From: CAYMEK01 sp964389305
GTDB lineage: Bacteria; Spirochaetota; Spirochaetia; SZUA-6; DRHE01
Length of the DNA stretch: 64,000 nt
NCBI GenBank assembly: GCA_964389305.1
Contig: CAYMEK010000005.1
Location: forward strand, 1-64,000
Reading direction: 5' to 3'
Each line of letters begins with the position of its first letter. Positions within the stretch are counted from its first letter, which is position 1. A program made the translations under genes and the position numbers. The notes beneath the pieces were generated by a model. That model saw only the letters and a program-made list of their open reading frames with translations. It was not told where the DNA came from and made no database searches. Positions 26,210-33,962 of the stretch are shown here, one piece after another.

Positions 26210-27034
26210 TCACCACAGGGAGTAGCCGCCGTCGATGATGATGTTCTGCCCCGTGAGGAAGCCGGAGCTCTCGGAGGCCAGGTAGACGACCAGTCCGTCC
26301 AGATCCTCGGGCCTTCCCAGGCGGCTCATCGGCACCGAGTCGATGATCTGCCGGCGAGTCTTGTCTTCCGCAACGGCCTTTTCGGTGAAAGGTGTTCTCA
26401 TGATGCCGGGGCTGATGCAATTGACCGTAATACCGTGCGGAGCCAGCTCGGGAGCCAGGCGCTTGGACAGGCCGATGACCCCCGCTTTCGAAGCCGAGTA
26501 GTTATAGCCGCAGCGTAGTCGTTCGGGCTTGGGTGCTAGCAGGGCGGCGATGGAGGCGATATTGATGATCCGTCCCCAACGCTGCCTGATCATAAGGCGG
26601 GCGGCAGCCTGGCAGCAGAGGAAGGTGCCGTTCAGATTAACGTCCAAAACGCGAGTCCAGTCTTCCAGCTTCATCTCCTCGATCCAGCTGGCGGCGGAGA
26701 TTCCGGCGCTGCAGACCAGGATGTCGACTCTCCCGCCGGTCTCGAGAGCCTCGGCGAAGGCACGATCCACCGAAGCCGGATTCGTGACGTCGAGGCAGAC
26801 GCCGTAAGCCGGTACGCCGCCGGGCGCCGAAGCCTCCCGGGCGGCTTCCAGGGCGGCCTGCTCATTCAGATCGGCGAAACAGACCCGGGCGCCTGCCCCG
26901 GCGAGCACCGTCCCCATCCTTCTACCCAGGCCGGAGCCGCCTCCGGTCACCAGGGCTGTTTTTCCTTCCAGGCCGAACAACCGAAGCAGTCGTTCTCCCG
27001 TTTGCCGGCTGCCAAGCTCCGACGGCTGCGACAT
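26210..27034 (-). CDS. SDR-family dehydrogenase (copy 2)
   Basis: 274 aa. Cofactor loop TGGGSGLGRRMG, acidic LADLNEQ (favours NAD), CSAGISA, catalytic Ser in INIASIAAL, YNYSASKAG, and a C-terminal LTGQNIIIDGGYSLW typical of gluconate 5-dehydrogenase-like SDRs. It follows the FGGY kinase by 13 bases and precedes the other SDR. Two SDRs in one operon fit two successive or parallel oxidoreductions of a polyol or sugar acid. Confidence 0.92.
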   Translation of the reverse strand: MSQPSELGSRQTGERLLRLFGLEGKTALVTGGGSGLGRRMGTVLAGAGARVCFADLNEQAALEAAREASAPGGVPAYGVCLDVTNPASVDRAFAEALETGGRVDILVCSAGISAASWIEEMKLEDWTRVLDVNLNGTFLCCQAAARLMIRQRWGRIINIASIAALLAPKPERLRCGYNYSASKAGVIGLSKRLAPELAPHGITVNCISPGIMRTPFTEKAVAEDKTRRQIIDSVPMSRLGRPEDLDGLVVYLASESSGFLTGQNIIIDGGYSLW

Positions 27035-27047
27035 GATTCGACTCCTC

Positions 27048-28589
27048 CTATCGTTGAAGTGAGCCCGTGAGTTTCCCCAGGGCGATGTTCGTATCCCGAA
27101 CTCCTCGATAGGCTTCCATAAAAACGGGCAGCAGCCGCTGGTACAGCTCGCTGCCGGCGGGGTCCGGAACGGTTACTTCCGTCACCTTGTTAAACCGCTC
27201 GATATCTGAGAAATCACTCAGGATACCGACTCCCATTCCTCCCACCACTGCGGCGCCGAGGGTGTTCGACTCCTGCCGCGTGGACAGGGTGCAGATATTT
27301 CTCTGCAGCACGTCTGCGAAAATCTGCTTCCAGAGCGGGCTTTCCGCCCCCCCTCCGATGATCCGCATCTGCTCGAAGCGACTGTCCCCCTCCAGGCCCT
27401 CAACCATGATGCGGATATTGAACGCCACACCCTCCAGGGCCGCGCGCAGGAGGTCCGCTTGGGTGACGGCCAGGCTCAAGCCCAAAAAAGCGCCTCGAGC
27501 CTCCGCGTCGTAGTGGGGCGCGCCTCCCGCTCTGAGATAGGGCAGAAATAGAACGCCCCTCGCCCCCGGAGGCGAGTCGCCGGCCAAAGCATCCATTTTT
27601 TTGAACGCCCTACTATCCGGTTCCTTCAGCCCGGGCTCCGCCGATATGACTATTTGATCCCGCATCCACTTGTAGGCGACGCCGGCGCTGTACATGATGA
27701 TCTGGGAGCAGTACAGTCCCGGCACGACATGGCAGACAGACATCGGCCTGGCCGGCAGCTTGATCAAGGGCGAATCGCCGACCACGGAAACCCAACCCGC
27801 CGAGCCGATGCACATATACGGCATGCCTTTGTCGATCGCCCCTGCGCCGGCTGTACCGCAGGATACGTCCCCGCCGCCGAGCACCACCGGGGTTCCTGCG
27901 AGCATACCGAGCCCTGCAGCCGCTTCGGCCGTAAGCCCGCCGATGACGCTGGTGCTCGGCAGGATCTCCGGCATCTTGGCCGGATCTATTCCGAGCGTCT
28001 CGAGAAAATCCAGATGCCACCGGCGTTCGCGGAGATGGAGCAATCCGATATCGGAGGCTTCTGAGAAATCGGTGGCCACCCGATCCGTCAACTGGGCACA
28101 GACGACGTCCTTGGTCCCGATAAACTTCGCCGCGCGCCGGTATAGCTCCGGCTGGCTTTCCTTGATCCAGGGGATCTTCACGGCGGGGTACATGGCGACG
28201 TCCAACCCGCTGCCGGTGTCCCGGTAAAAGGTTTCCCAGCCGAGCCGTTCGATCAGCCTGTCCGCCTGCCGGCGGCTGCGGGTATCGGCCCAGAGCATGG
28301 CCCGGTTGCTGAGAGGCCTGCCGCGGGCGTCTACCGCCACGCAGCCCATCATGTGGCCGCTGAAGGAAAGGCAGGCGATATCCCTGGCCCGGACCTCGCT
28401 TTGCTCCATCAATTGCTTCGTGGTCCGGATCAGGGCCGCGTTCCAGTCCCCGGGGTCCTGCTCGGCCCAACCTTCCTGCGGGTAGTAGGTCGGATATTCC
28501 CGGTAGGCCGTGGCGAGCAGGGAACCCGATTCGCTGAAAAGGGATGCCTTGCATCCGGTGGTGCCCAAATCGTAGGCCGCCAGTATCAT
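27048..28589 (-). CDS. FGGY-family carbohydrate kinase, xylulokinase-like (copy 1)
   Basis: 513 aa. N-terminal phosphate loop DLGTTGCKASL, EGWAEQDPGDWNAALI, SFSGHMMG, catalytic Asp in MLWADTRSRRQ, and the C-terminal FGGY-type MRIIGGGAESPLWKQIFADV. It phosphorylates a sugar, ketose or polyol with ATP. It is a close paralogue of the kinase at 33963 across the divergent control region, so the locus probably handles two related substrates or two branches. Confidence 0.93.
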   Translation of the reverse strand: MILAAYDLGTTGCKASLFSESGSLLATAYREYPTYYPQEGWAEQDPGDWNAALIRTTKQLMEQSEVRARDIACLSFSGHMMGCVAVDARGRPLSNRAMLWADTRSRRQADRLIERLGWETFYRDTGSGLDVAMYPAVKIPWIKESQPELYRRAAKFIGTKDVVCAQLTDRVATDFSEASDIGLLHLRERRWHLDFLETLGIDPAKMPEILPSTSVIGGLTAEAAAGLGMLAGTPVVLGGGDVSCGTAGAGAIDKGMPYMCIGSAGWVSVVGDSPLIKLPARPMSVCHVVPGLYCSQIIMYSAGVAYKWMRDQIVISAEPGLKEPDSRAFKKMDALAGDSPPGARGVLFLPYLRAGGAPHYDAEARGAFLGLSLAVTQADLLRAALEGVAFNIRIMVEGLEGDSRFEQMRIIGGGAESPLWKQIFADVLQRNICTLSTRQESNTLGAAVVGGMGVGILSDFSDIERFNKVTEVTVPDPAGSELYQRLLPVFMEAYRGVRDTNIALGKLTGSLQR

Positions 28590-28640
28590 ATCGGTTCCTG
28601 CCGTCTAAGGAGGTCAGGTAAGACCTCCACAGCCCTCAGA

Positions 28641-29528
28641 CTAAACAATCTCCATCTGCTCCAGGGCCCGGCCGATCTTGGCTTTTTCCTCCCCGGTAGC
28701 CGGCACAAAGGGAGAGCGCGGAAAGGCGGCGATCACTCCTCGAATTTCGAGCATGGCGTACACGGCGAGCTGGGTGGAACGGGCCAGGTACATGATCTGC
28801 CGCAGCTTATTCACCTCGAACTGGGTCCTCCGGCAGGCCTCGAAATCGTTGTCCATTCCCTGCCGCCACATCCTGGCGCATATCTCGGGGAAGGCGTTGC
28901 CCAGGCCGGGGATATAGGCCTCCGTTCCCAGCGAGCGAGCTGAGAGCCACATCGCCTCGGTTCCCAGGACAACGTCAAAGGTCCCGTCATTCAGCTCCCG
29001 CTGGTAGGTGGCGTGGGTCAGGATATCAAAAGTCGCATCCTTGATTCCGTGCAGGCCCTTGTCCTTCAGCTTCTTTATCACCGCCAGGGGAATCTCGTAG
29101 CCGGAGAATTTGATATTATGGTACAGGTAGATCGGGTACCCGCTGTCCACACAATCGAGCATGGAGGAGTAGAACTCCATCAAAGCATCTTCTTTATGAT
29201 GGTAGTAGTACGGGCCTACCGCGGCTGCCCCGTCGCAGCCGATGCGCTGCGCGTGTCGGGTCAGCTCCACCGTGTCCCGGGTGTTCGTGGTTCCCGTGTG
29301 AGCGATGACGGGTATCTTCCCATCCACCACGTTGACGCACACCTCAGCCACCCGCTTGCGCTCCTCCAGGCTCATCAAGGGTCCCGAGCCGTAGGAACCG
29401 CATATGTACAGGCCGTTCACCCGGTCCTTCAGGAACTCCAGCAGTTTTTCGAGATTTTTCACATCCAATTCGCCGTTTCGGTCGAATGGAGTAATCATAG
29501 GGGGCACAACACCCTGTAGCTTGAACAT
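28641..29528 (-). CDS. DapA-family class I aldolase/lyase (copy 2)
   Basis: 295 aa. Schiff-base Lys in GIKDATFD, Tyr in IYLYHNIK, and the same CGSYGSGPLM loop as copy 1 at 23491. The two share PPMITPF/PPVITCF starts and EERKRVAE helices. It probably cleaves a 2-keto-3-deoxy sugar acid to pyruvate plus an aldehyde, which the aldehyde oxidoreductase upstream in the operon could oxidise (inference). A 112-base gap without a clear terminator separates it from that gene. Confidence 0.9.
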   Translation of the reverse strand: MFKLQGVVPPMITPFDRNGELDVKNLEKLLEFLKDRVNGLYICGSYGSGPLMSLEERKRVAEVCVNVVDGKIPVIAHTGTTNTRDTVELTRHAQRIGCDGAAAVGPYYYHHKEDALMEFYSSMLDCVDSGYPIYLYHNIKFSGYEIPLAVIKKLKDKGLHGIKDATFDILTHATYQRELNDGTFDVVLGTEAMWLSARSLGTEAYIPGLGNAFPEICARMWRQGMDNDFEACRRTQFEVNKLRQIMYLARSTQLAVYAMLEIRGVIAAFPRSPFVPATGEEKAKIGRALEQMEIV

Positions 29529-29640
29529 TCTTCCCTCCTAGTCTGGGCAATGCAAAGATCGTGTCTAGCCCGCGATCATGAATTGCAGCACGATACAGGA
29601 TAGCTGTAATTTCACATGACGAAGACGGACCGTTCTCCTG

Positions 29641-31596
29641 TTACGTTGTTCCTGGGGCAGCCGGGACGTACTGCTCGAGACCGAGCTTCTTCAGCTTCTC
29701 CGGGGTGGGTATGCCGGTTTCGATCTGCCATCCCCTCTCTTCGTAGTAGTCGTCCAGCATCTTCTCCGCATCCTCACGGGTGACCGCTTTGGTCTGATAG
29801 TAGTCCTGCATCACGATTGTTCCTTCCGGAGACTCCATGGGGCGGAACCAGACTTCGGGGATCTTGTCCTCTTCGCGGCTGAATCCCTCCCGAACGTTCA
29901 GCATCTTCGCCGTGTTGCTGATCCGCTCCCCCCTTGACAGCAGCTCGCCTGCGCTGATGCTCTCCCCCGCCGCGGCATTGTACAGCCCCACCATGTCCGT
30001 TCCGTACAGCAGGCCCTGGTAGGAATAGATGGAGCACAGGCCCAAGGCGTTTTTTACCCGCATCATGTCTTCCATGTAGCGGGTATACCGGCCGACATTA
30101 AACTTCCCGGCGTACGGCAGCTCCGTAAAGATCCTCTCGACGCTTTCTTTGGGGATGCCCCAGCCCTCCACCTGCTCCCGTACCTCCTGCAGCGTCTTGT
30201 TCCGGCTGTTCGTGCGGGTGTGCGACCCGCCGTGGTGCGGCCGGGGACGGGTGAAGAAGGACATCATCAGGGGATGGAAATTCGAAGGACGGGCGTCGTA
30301 GATGAAATCGACGCCCTTGCAGATACCCGCATACCAGTACTCCTGCGGATCCAATCCGAACTCTTTTTTCAGGCGGTACCAGCCGTCGGCCAGGAGGTCT
30401 CCGAAACCCTCACGATTCACCGTCATCTGGTAGAGCTTCCAGTAGGTTTCATAGTCTCTTGTAAGCTCAAGGCCGCCGGTGTCCTTCCTGGTAAGCCGCC
30501 CTATTTCGTACATCTTGGTGACGAAATCGATGATGCGCATGGAGGTATAGAAATCAATGCCGGTGCGGGAGTTGGCGTCCGCAACGATATGGATCATCTT
30601 GCGAAAGTCCCGTACACCGAGGAGCATCCCCGAGGTCGCGCTCTTGCTGAACGGCGAGCCGTAGCCGACCTCTCCGTCGAACTCGCCTCCTTTTATCTTC
30701 CACTTCAAGCGGCAGCCCAGGATGCAGGAGTTGTCGGCGATCACCTCCTCGACCGTTTCCAGCCGGGTCTGTTCCCCGTAAAGCTTGTCCCACTCGTCCT
30801 TCGGCCACAGCCCCGGATACTGGGTATGTTTGAACGTATCCCAGCCGGCGGCCAGACCCAGCTTGATCCAGTGCTCGCGTTTGGGCCATTTCAGCACCTT
30901 GGCGCGCAACTCCTGGCTGACCTTCATAAACTCCTGCGGGCGGGCGACCTCCACGTCCCCCGTGCCATTGACCGCGATGGCTTTCAGGTTCTTCGAGCCC
31001 ATCACCGCACCCAGTCCGCCGCGACCCAGGGAGTTGGTCTTGTCAACAATGGTGAGGGCATGGTGGACGAGGTTCTCGCCGGCCGTGCCTATGGCCACCA
31101 CGCCGGTCTCTTCACCTTCCCGGCGGACAAGCTCGTTCGTCACCTCCTCGATACCACGTCCCCAGAGGTCTCCGGCGGGGACCAGCTCGATGTTCTGATC
31201 CCTGATTCGCAGGTACACCGGCTTGGCAGCCTTGCCGGTAATCAGCAGATGATAACAACCCGCGCGGTTCAAGGCGATTCCCAGGTACCGCCCCCCGGTC
31301 GTGCAGGAACCGATATAGTGCTTGCCGTCATCGGCGGCGGTGGTCGGGAATTTGGTGATTACGGTTGTCTTCGGAGCGCCCACCGTGAGGGTGCCGACCA
31401 GGATTCCGGGATTGAAGCAGATGACATTCTCCGGAGACAGGGGATCCACGCCCGGAGGCAGATGGTCGGCCATCAGCTTCCAGCCCACTCCGCTACCCCC
31501 CAGGAACTCCCGGTCCGTCGCCTCAGCCACCGGTTCGGATCTGACCTCCCCTTTGCTGAGATCCACGTAGCGTATCCATCTTTGGGGCCGGTTCAT
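29641..31596 (-). CDS. Tungsten-type aldehyde:ferredoxin oxidoreductase
   Basis: 651 aa from ATG 31596 (AAGGA upstream). The AOR N-terminal domain (1-205, FLGGSGVGWKLMADHLPPG, GRGGLGAVMGSKNLKAI) and the helical domains 2/3 are complete. The [4Fe-4S] ligand motif, normally CxxCxxxC plus a distant Cys, reads D288-N-S-C291-I-L-G-C295, with the last Cys at C521 (ALGLC). The first ligand is thus Asp. It would oxidise an aldehyde to the acid with ferredoxin as acceptor. The ferredoxin-like gene directly upstream is the likely redox partner. Confidence 0.93.
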   Translation of the reverse strand: MNRPQRWIRYVDLSKGEVRSEPVAEATDREFLGGSGVGWKLMADHLPPGVDPLSPENVICFNPGILVGTLTVGAPKTTVITKFPTTAADDGKHYIGSCTTGGRYLGIALNRAGCYHLLITGKAAKPVYLRIRDQNIELVPAGDLWGRGIEEVTNELVRREGEETGVVAIGTAGENLVHHALTIVDKTNSLGRGGLGAVMGSKNLKAIAVNGTGDVEVARPQEFMKVSQELRAKVLKWPKREHWIKLGLAAGWDTFKHTQYPGLWPKDEWDKLYGEQTRLETVEEVIADNSCILGCRLKWKIKGGEFDGEVGYGSPFSKSATSGMLLGVRDFRKMIHIVADANSRTGIDFYTSMRIIDFVTKMYEIGRLTRKDTGGLELTRDYETYWKLYQMTVNREGFGDLLADGWYRLKKEFGLDPQEYWYAGICKGVDFIYDARPSNFHPLMMSFFTRPRPHHGGSHTRTNSRNKTLQEVREQVEGWGIPKESVERIFTELPYAGKFNVGRYTRYMEDMMRVKNALGLCSIYSYQGLLYGTDMVGLYNAAAGESISAGELLSRGERISNTAKMLNVREGFSREEDKIPEVWFRPMESPEGTIVMQDYYQTKAVTREDAEKMLDDYYEERGWQIETGIPTPEKLKKLGLEQYVPAAPGTT

Positions 31597-31606
31597 ATCT
31601 TTATCC

Positions 31607-31885
31607 TTACAGGCATACAACGATCCGCTTTCCCGCCCCGAGCGGCTGCAGACTGATGGCGTTGTACGTACAGGCGCTCAAACAGGCCGGCTCGCCCCCG
31701 CAAAAATCGCAGCCAAGGGGCATGATCATCGGCGCACAATGGCCGGTACGCTCGTCCCGATTCAGGCGAATCACGGATTTCAGCGGATTGAAAACACCCG
31801 CCCTGGCGAAAGAGCAGGCGAGCTGGCAGCTCCTGCAGCCCTTGCAGTTCCTCGCGTTGATATGCAGGATACCGATCTGTCCCAC
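31607..31885 (-). CDS. 4Fe-4S ferredoxin-like electron-transfer subunit for the aldehyde oxidoreductase
   Basis: 92 aa from a GTG with GGAGG seven bases upstream. Cys motifs: CKGCRSCQLAC (classical CxxCxxCxxxC) and CDFCGGEPACLSAC, enough for two clusters. The spacing of the second set and the ending DAISL-like YNAISLQPL resemble the small iron-sulfur subunits paired with AOR enzymes. It ends 10 bases before the AOR start and is translated from overlapping signals with the VOC gene. Confidence 0.92.
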   Translation of the reverse strand: MGQIGILHINARNCKGCRSCQLACSFARAGVFNPLKSVIRLNRDERTGHCAPMIMPLGCDFCGGEPACLSACTYNAISLQPLGAGKRIVVCL

Positions 31886-31888
31886 TCC

Positions 31889-32269
31889 TCATCCTCCCCG
31901 CGGACGGTGAACCGCTTCCAGGCGGTTGCCCTCGGGATCTTCGAAATAGCCTATCCTCCAGCCGTTGCTGGTCTCACGAACATCGTGCATCTCGATTCCC
32001 CTGGAGTTGAGCAGTATTTCCAGCTCGCCGAAGTTATCTACAACCAGGCCGACGTGGCTATACCCGCAATCGGACAGCTCCCTCCTGCGTGCAGGCGTTT
32101 GCGTCGGCAGAATCTCTATTTCCCATCCCTGCTCCGGTTTCATGAAGAAAATCGGCGGCCGGCCTTCCTTTTCCAGCTTGCGGGTCACCGTAAATCCCAG
32201 TGTATCCGCATACCAGTCCGCCAGTTTCTTCGTGTCCCGGGCATAAATGCCGAGATGCTCCACCCTCAC
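31889..32269 (-). CDS. VOC-superfamily (glyoxalase-like) protein
   Basis: 126 aa from GTG 32269 (GGAGG six bases upstream; the cyclase stop is between). Starts RVEHLGIYARDTKKLADWYA and has metal-ligand-type residues His (VEHLGIY), Glu (IEILPTQTP), His (YSHVGLVV) and Glu (NRLEAVHRP). Both beta-alpha-beta-beta-beta halves are present. It could be an isomerase, epimerase or lyase on a small hydroxy-acid or sugar intermediate. The exact reaction cannot be called. Confidence 0.88.
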   Translation of the reverse strand: MRVEHLGIYARDTKKLADWYADTLGFTVTRKLEKEGRPPIFFMKPEQGWEIEILPTQTPARRRELSDCGYSHVGLVVDNFGELEILLNSRGIEMHDVRETSNGWRIGYFEDPEGNRLEAVHRPRGG

Positions 32270-32270
32270 C

Positions 32271-32993
32271 CTAATCCTCCACTTCCGCAAACGCCGTAAC
32301 CGGCATCCCTTCCGCCCCGTAGAGACGCAGGGGGATCACGAAGAACCTGATGATGCGCTTCCCGAGCAGCGGCTTCAGATTCATATCCTCGATCACGAAC
32401 GTTTTCTGCCGCTTTTTCAGCAGAAAAACCTTGTGCACCGGGAATTGAACCGGACGGGCGGCTTTGCCGCCGGGAATGTTCTCGATGCCGATCGTGTCGA
32501 TACCGAAGGCCCGAATGGCGAAGGAATCTACCAGGTAGTTGGCCGCCTCGACCGTGAAGCTCGGCTGGTCGGCCACAAACCCCTGCGGGTCTTTGTTTCT
32601 CTTCTCCGAGTAGCCGGTGTAGATCAGCAGGACATCCGCCCCGGCCAGCTCATCCCGGTGGGATCGAAGATCCTCCACGGTGATCTTTTCATTTTCCTTC
32701 TTGGGAATCTCAAGAAGCAGCGGCTTCTCAAAGATAAAGTCCGTAATCTCCAGCTCGTGAATCCGGAATCCCTCAGGATCGACGTGAAAAGGAACGTCGA
32801 TGTGCGTGCCAGTATGGGCGAAGAACTCAATGATGCTGGTATTGTTGTAGGAGTTCCAGCGAACGGCGCTGTCCGCCGGCTCGCCTGCCGGGGCTGCGGC
32901 CATGCGGGATCTCGCTTTTACTACTGGTTTGTCAATCGGTCCAGGCATGACGATCTGGTCGGGATCAAGGGAATACGATACTTCCAGAAACAT
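32271..32993 (-). CDS. Cyclase-family metal-dependent hydrolase (kynurenine-formamidase-like)
   Basis: 240 aa from ATG 32993 with GGGAGG seven bases upstream. The metal motif HTGTHIDVPFHVDPEG (HxGTHxDxPxH) is intact and there is a second catalytic region RAFGIDTIGIENIPGG. Members hydrolyse amides, lactone-like rings or isatins. Here, first in a sugar-catabolic operon, opening of a ring or amide of the imported substrate is plausible (inference). It is transcribed from the promoter at 33033-33061. Confidence 0.9.
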   Translation of the reverse strand: MFLEVSYSLDPDQIVMPGPIDKPVVKARSRMAAAPAGEPADSAVRWNSYNNTSIIEFFAHTGTHIDVPFHVDPEGFRIHELEITDFIFEKPLLLEIPKKENEKITVEDLRSHRDELAGADVLLIYTGYSEKRNKDPQGFVADQPSFTVEAANYLVDSFAIRAFGIDTIGIENIPGGKAARPVQFPVHKVFLLKKRQKTFVIEDMNLKPLLGKRIIRFFVIPLRLYGAEGMPVTAFAEVED

Positions 32994-33032
32994 TTCCAAA
33001 CCTCCCCAAAGCTGTGCAGTAGAGTCAGCCGC

Positions 33033-33061
33033 ATTCTATACATAATTAGCTAAGTAGTCAA
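33033..33061 (-). promoter_or_regulatory. Promoter of the leftward catabolic operon
   Basis: Minus-strand TTGACT (33056-33061), 17 bases, TAGAAT (33033-33038). The -35 sits inside the left arm of the inverted repeat at 33055-33106, so binding there would block it. Confidence 0.75.
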
Positions 33062-33106
33062 TACATATTTACAATATATTTACTTCTTGTAATTACCTAT
33101 TGACTA
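33055..33106. promoter_or_regulatory. Divergent operator: 9-bp inverted repeat, probable GntR site
   Basis: Perfect arms TAGTCAATA (33055-33063) and TATTGACTA (33098-33106), 34 bases apart, each containing the TTGACT -35 box of one divergent promoter. A smaller palindrome GTAATTAC (33089-33096) lies between, and TTAGCTAA lies at 33046-33053. The GntR protein encoded at 33153 is the obvious candidate ligand-responsive binder. Confidence 0.6.
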
Positions 33107-33129
33107 ATGGAGTCTGTATATGGTATGGT
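33100..33129 (+). promoter_or_regulatory. Promoter of the rightward GntR-kinase-transporter operon
   Basis: TTGACT (33100-33105), 18 bases, TATGGT (33124-33129). The -10 is moderate. The ribosome site GGAGG at 33143-33147 follows closely. Confidence 0.5.
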
Positions 33130-33152
33130 CTTTCGAAGGGGGGGAGGAATAC

Positions 33153-33944
33153 GTGGAAAAAAAGCTCGATTCAATCTGCAAGGCGGCCAGTTTGGAGCTG
33201 CGTCCCGAATCCCCTGTGCCACGCTACTACCAGCTCAGCCGCTTCCTGGTCCAGCTCATTCAGGACGAGGCCTTCAAAACGGGCGATCGTTTCCCAACCG
33301 AGGAAGCCATTGCCAGGTATTTCAACATCAGCCGTCCCACCGCGAACAAGGCCATTCAGCTCCTCCTCCAGGAAGGATTCTTGAGCAGGGACAAGGGACT
33401 GGGGACCTTTGTCAGGGAGAAGCCTTTTATCGAGTTCACCTTTCTGGGACAAAGTTTGAGCTTCGCCGATCAGTTTGCGAGTGACGTTCCCATAAAAAGT
33501 AAGGTCATTTGGGTGAAAACCGTGCCCGCTTCCAAGCAAGCGGCGGAGTTTCTCAACCTCGACGAAGGTGAAGAGACGGTATACATGCGCCGGCTCCGTT
33601 TCGTGTACAACCGGCCGCTCATGGTATGCGACTCTCAGCTGCCTGCGGCTAGATTCCCGGGCATCGAGAACTGCGAGTTCGTGGAGGAAAGTCTCTACAA
33701 GACATTTGCAGCCAGGTACGGCAGCCCGGTGGTGCGTTCGGAGCGCTTCGCTTCCGCCATCGAGGCGACCGAGCCCGAGGTGCTCCAGCTTCTCGAGATC
33801 CAGCCTTTTTCCAGCATTCTCGCCATCTCCGGCGTCTCCTATACCGTGGATGATACGCCGGTGGATTACCTGAGTACCTATCTACGGCAGGGGGTGGTCA
33901 TGAAGACGGTGGTACAGGTACGAGATGGAGCGACAGATCGTTAG
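33153..33944 (+). CDS. GntR-family transcriptional regulator (HutC/UTRA type)
   Basis: 263 aa from GTG 33153 (GGAGG five bases upstream). The winged HTH (about 20-90) includes PRYYQLSRFLVQLIQDEAF, PTEEAIARYFNISRPTANKA and LLQEGFLSRDKGLGTFV. A UTRA ligand domain follows (VYMRRLRFVYNRPLMVCDSQ). UTRA domains bind small sugars or acids. Placed between two divergent catabolic transcription units, it is the likely local repressor of both and of itself. Confidence 0.93.
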   Translation: MEKKLDSICKAASLELRPESPVPRYYQLSRFLVQLIQDEAFKTGDRFPTEEAIARYFNISRPTANKAIQLLLQEGFLSRDKGLGTFVREKPFIEFTFLGQSLSFADQFASDVPIKSKVIWVKTVPASKQAAEFLNLDEGEETVYMRRLRFVYNRPLMVCDSQLPAARFPGIENCEFVEESLYKTFAARYGSPVVRSERFASAIEATEPEVLQLLEIQPFSSILAISGVSYTVDDTPVDYLSTYLRQGVVMKTVVQVRDGATDR

Positions 33945-33962
33945 GCAAGAAGGAACCGTACT

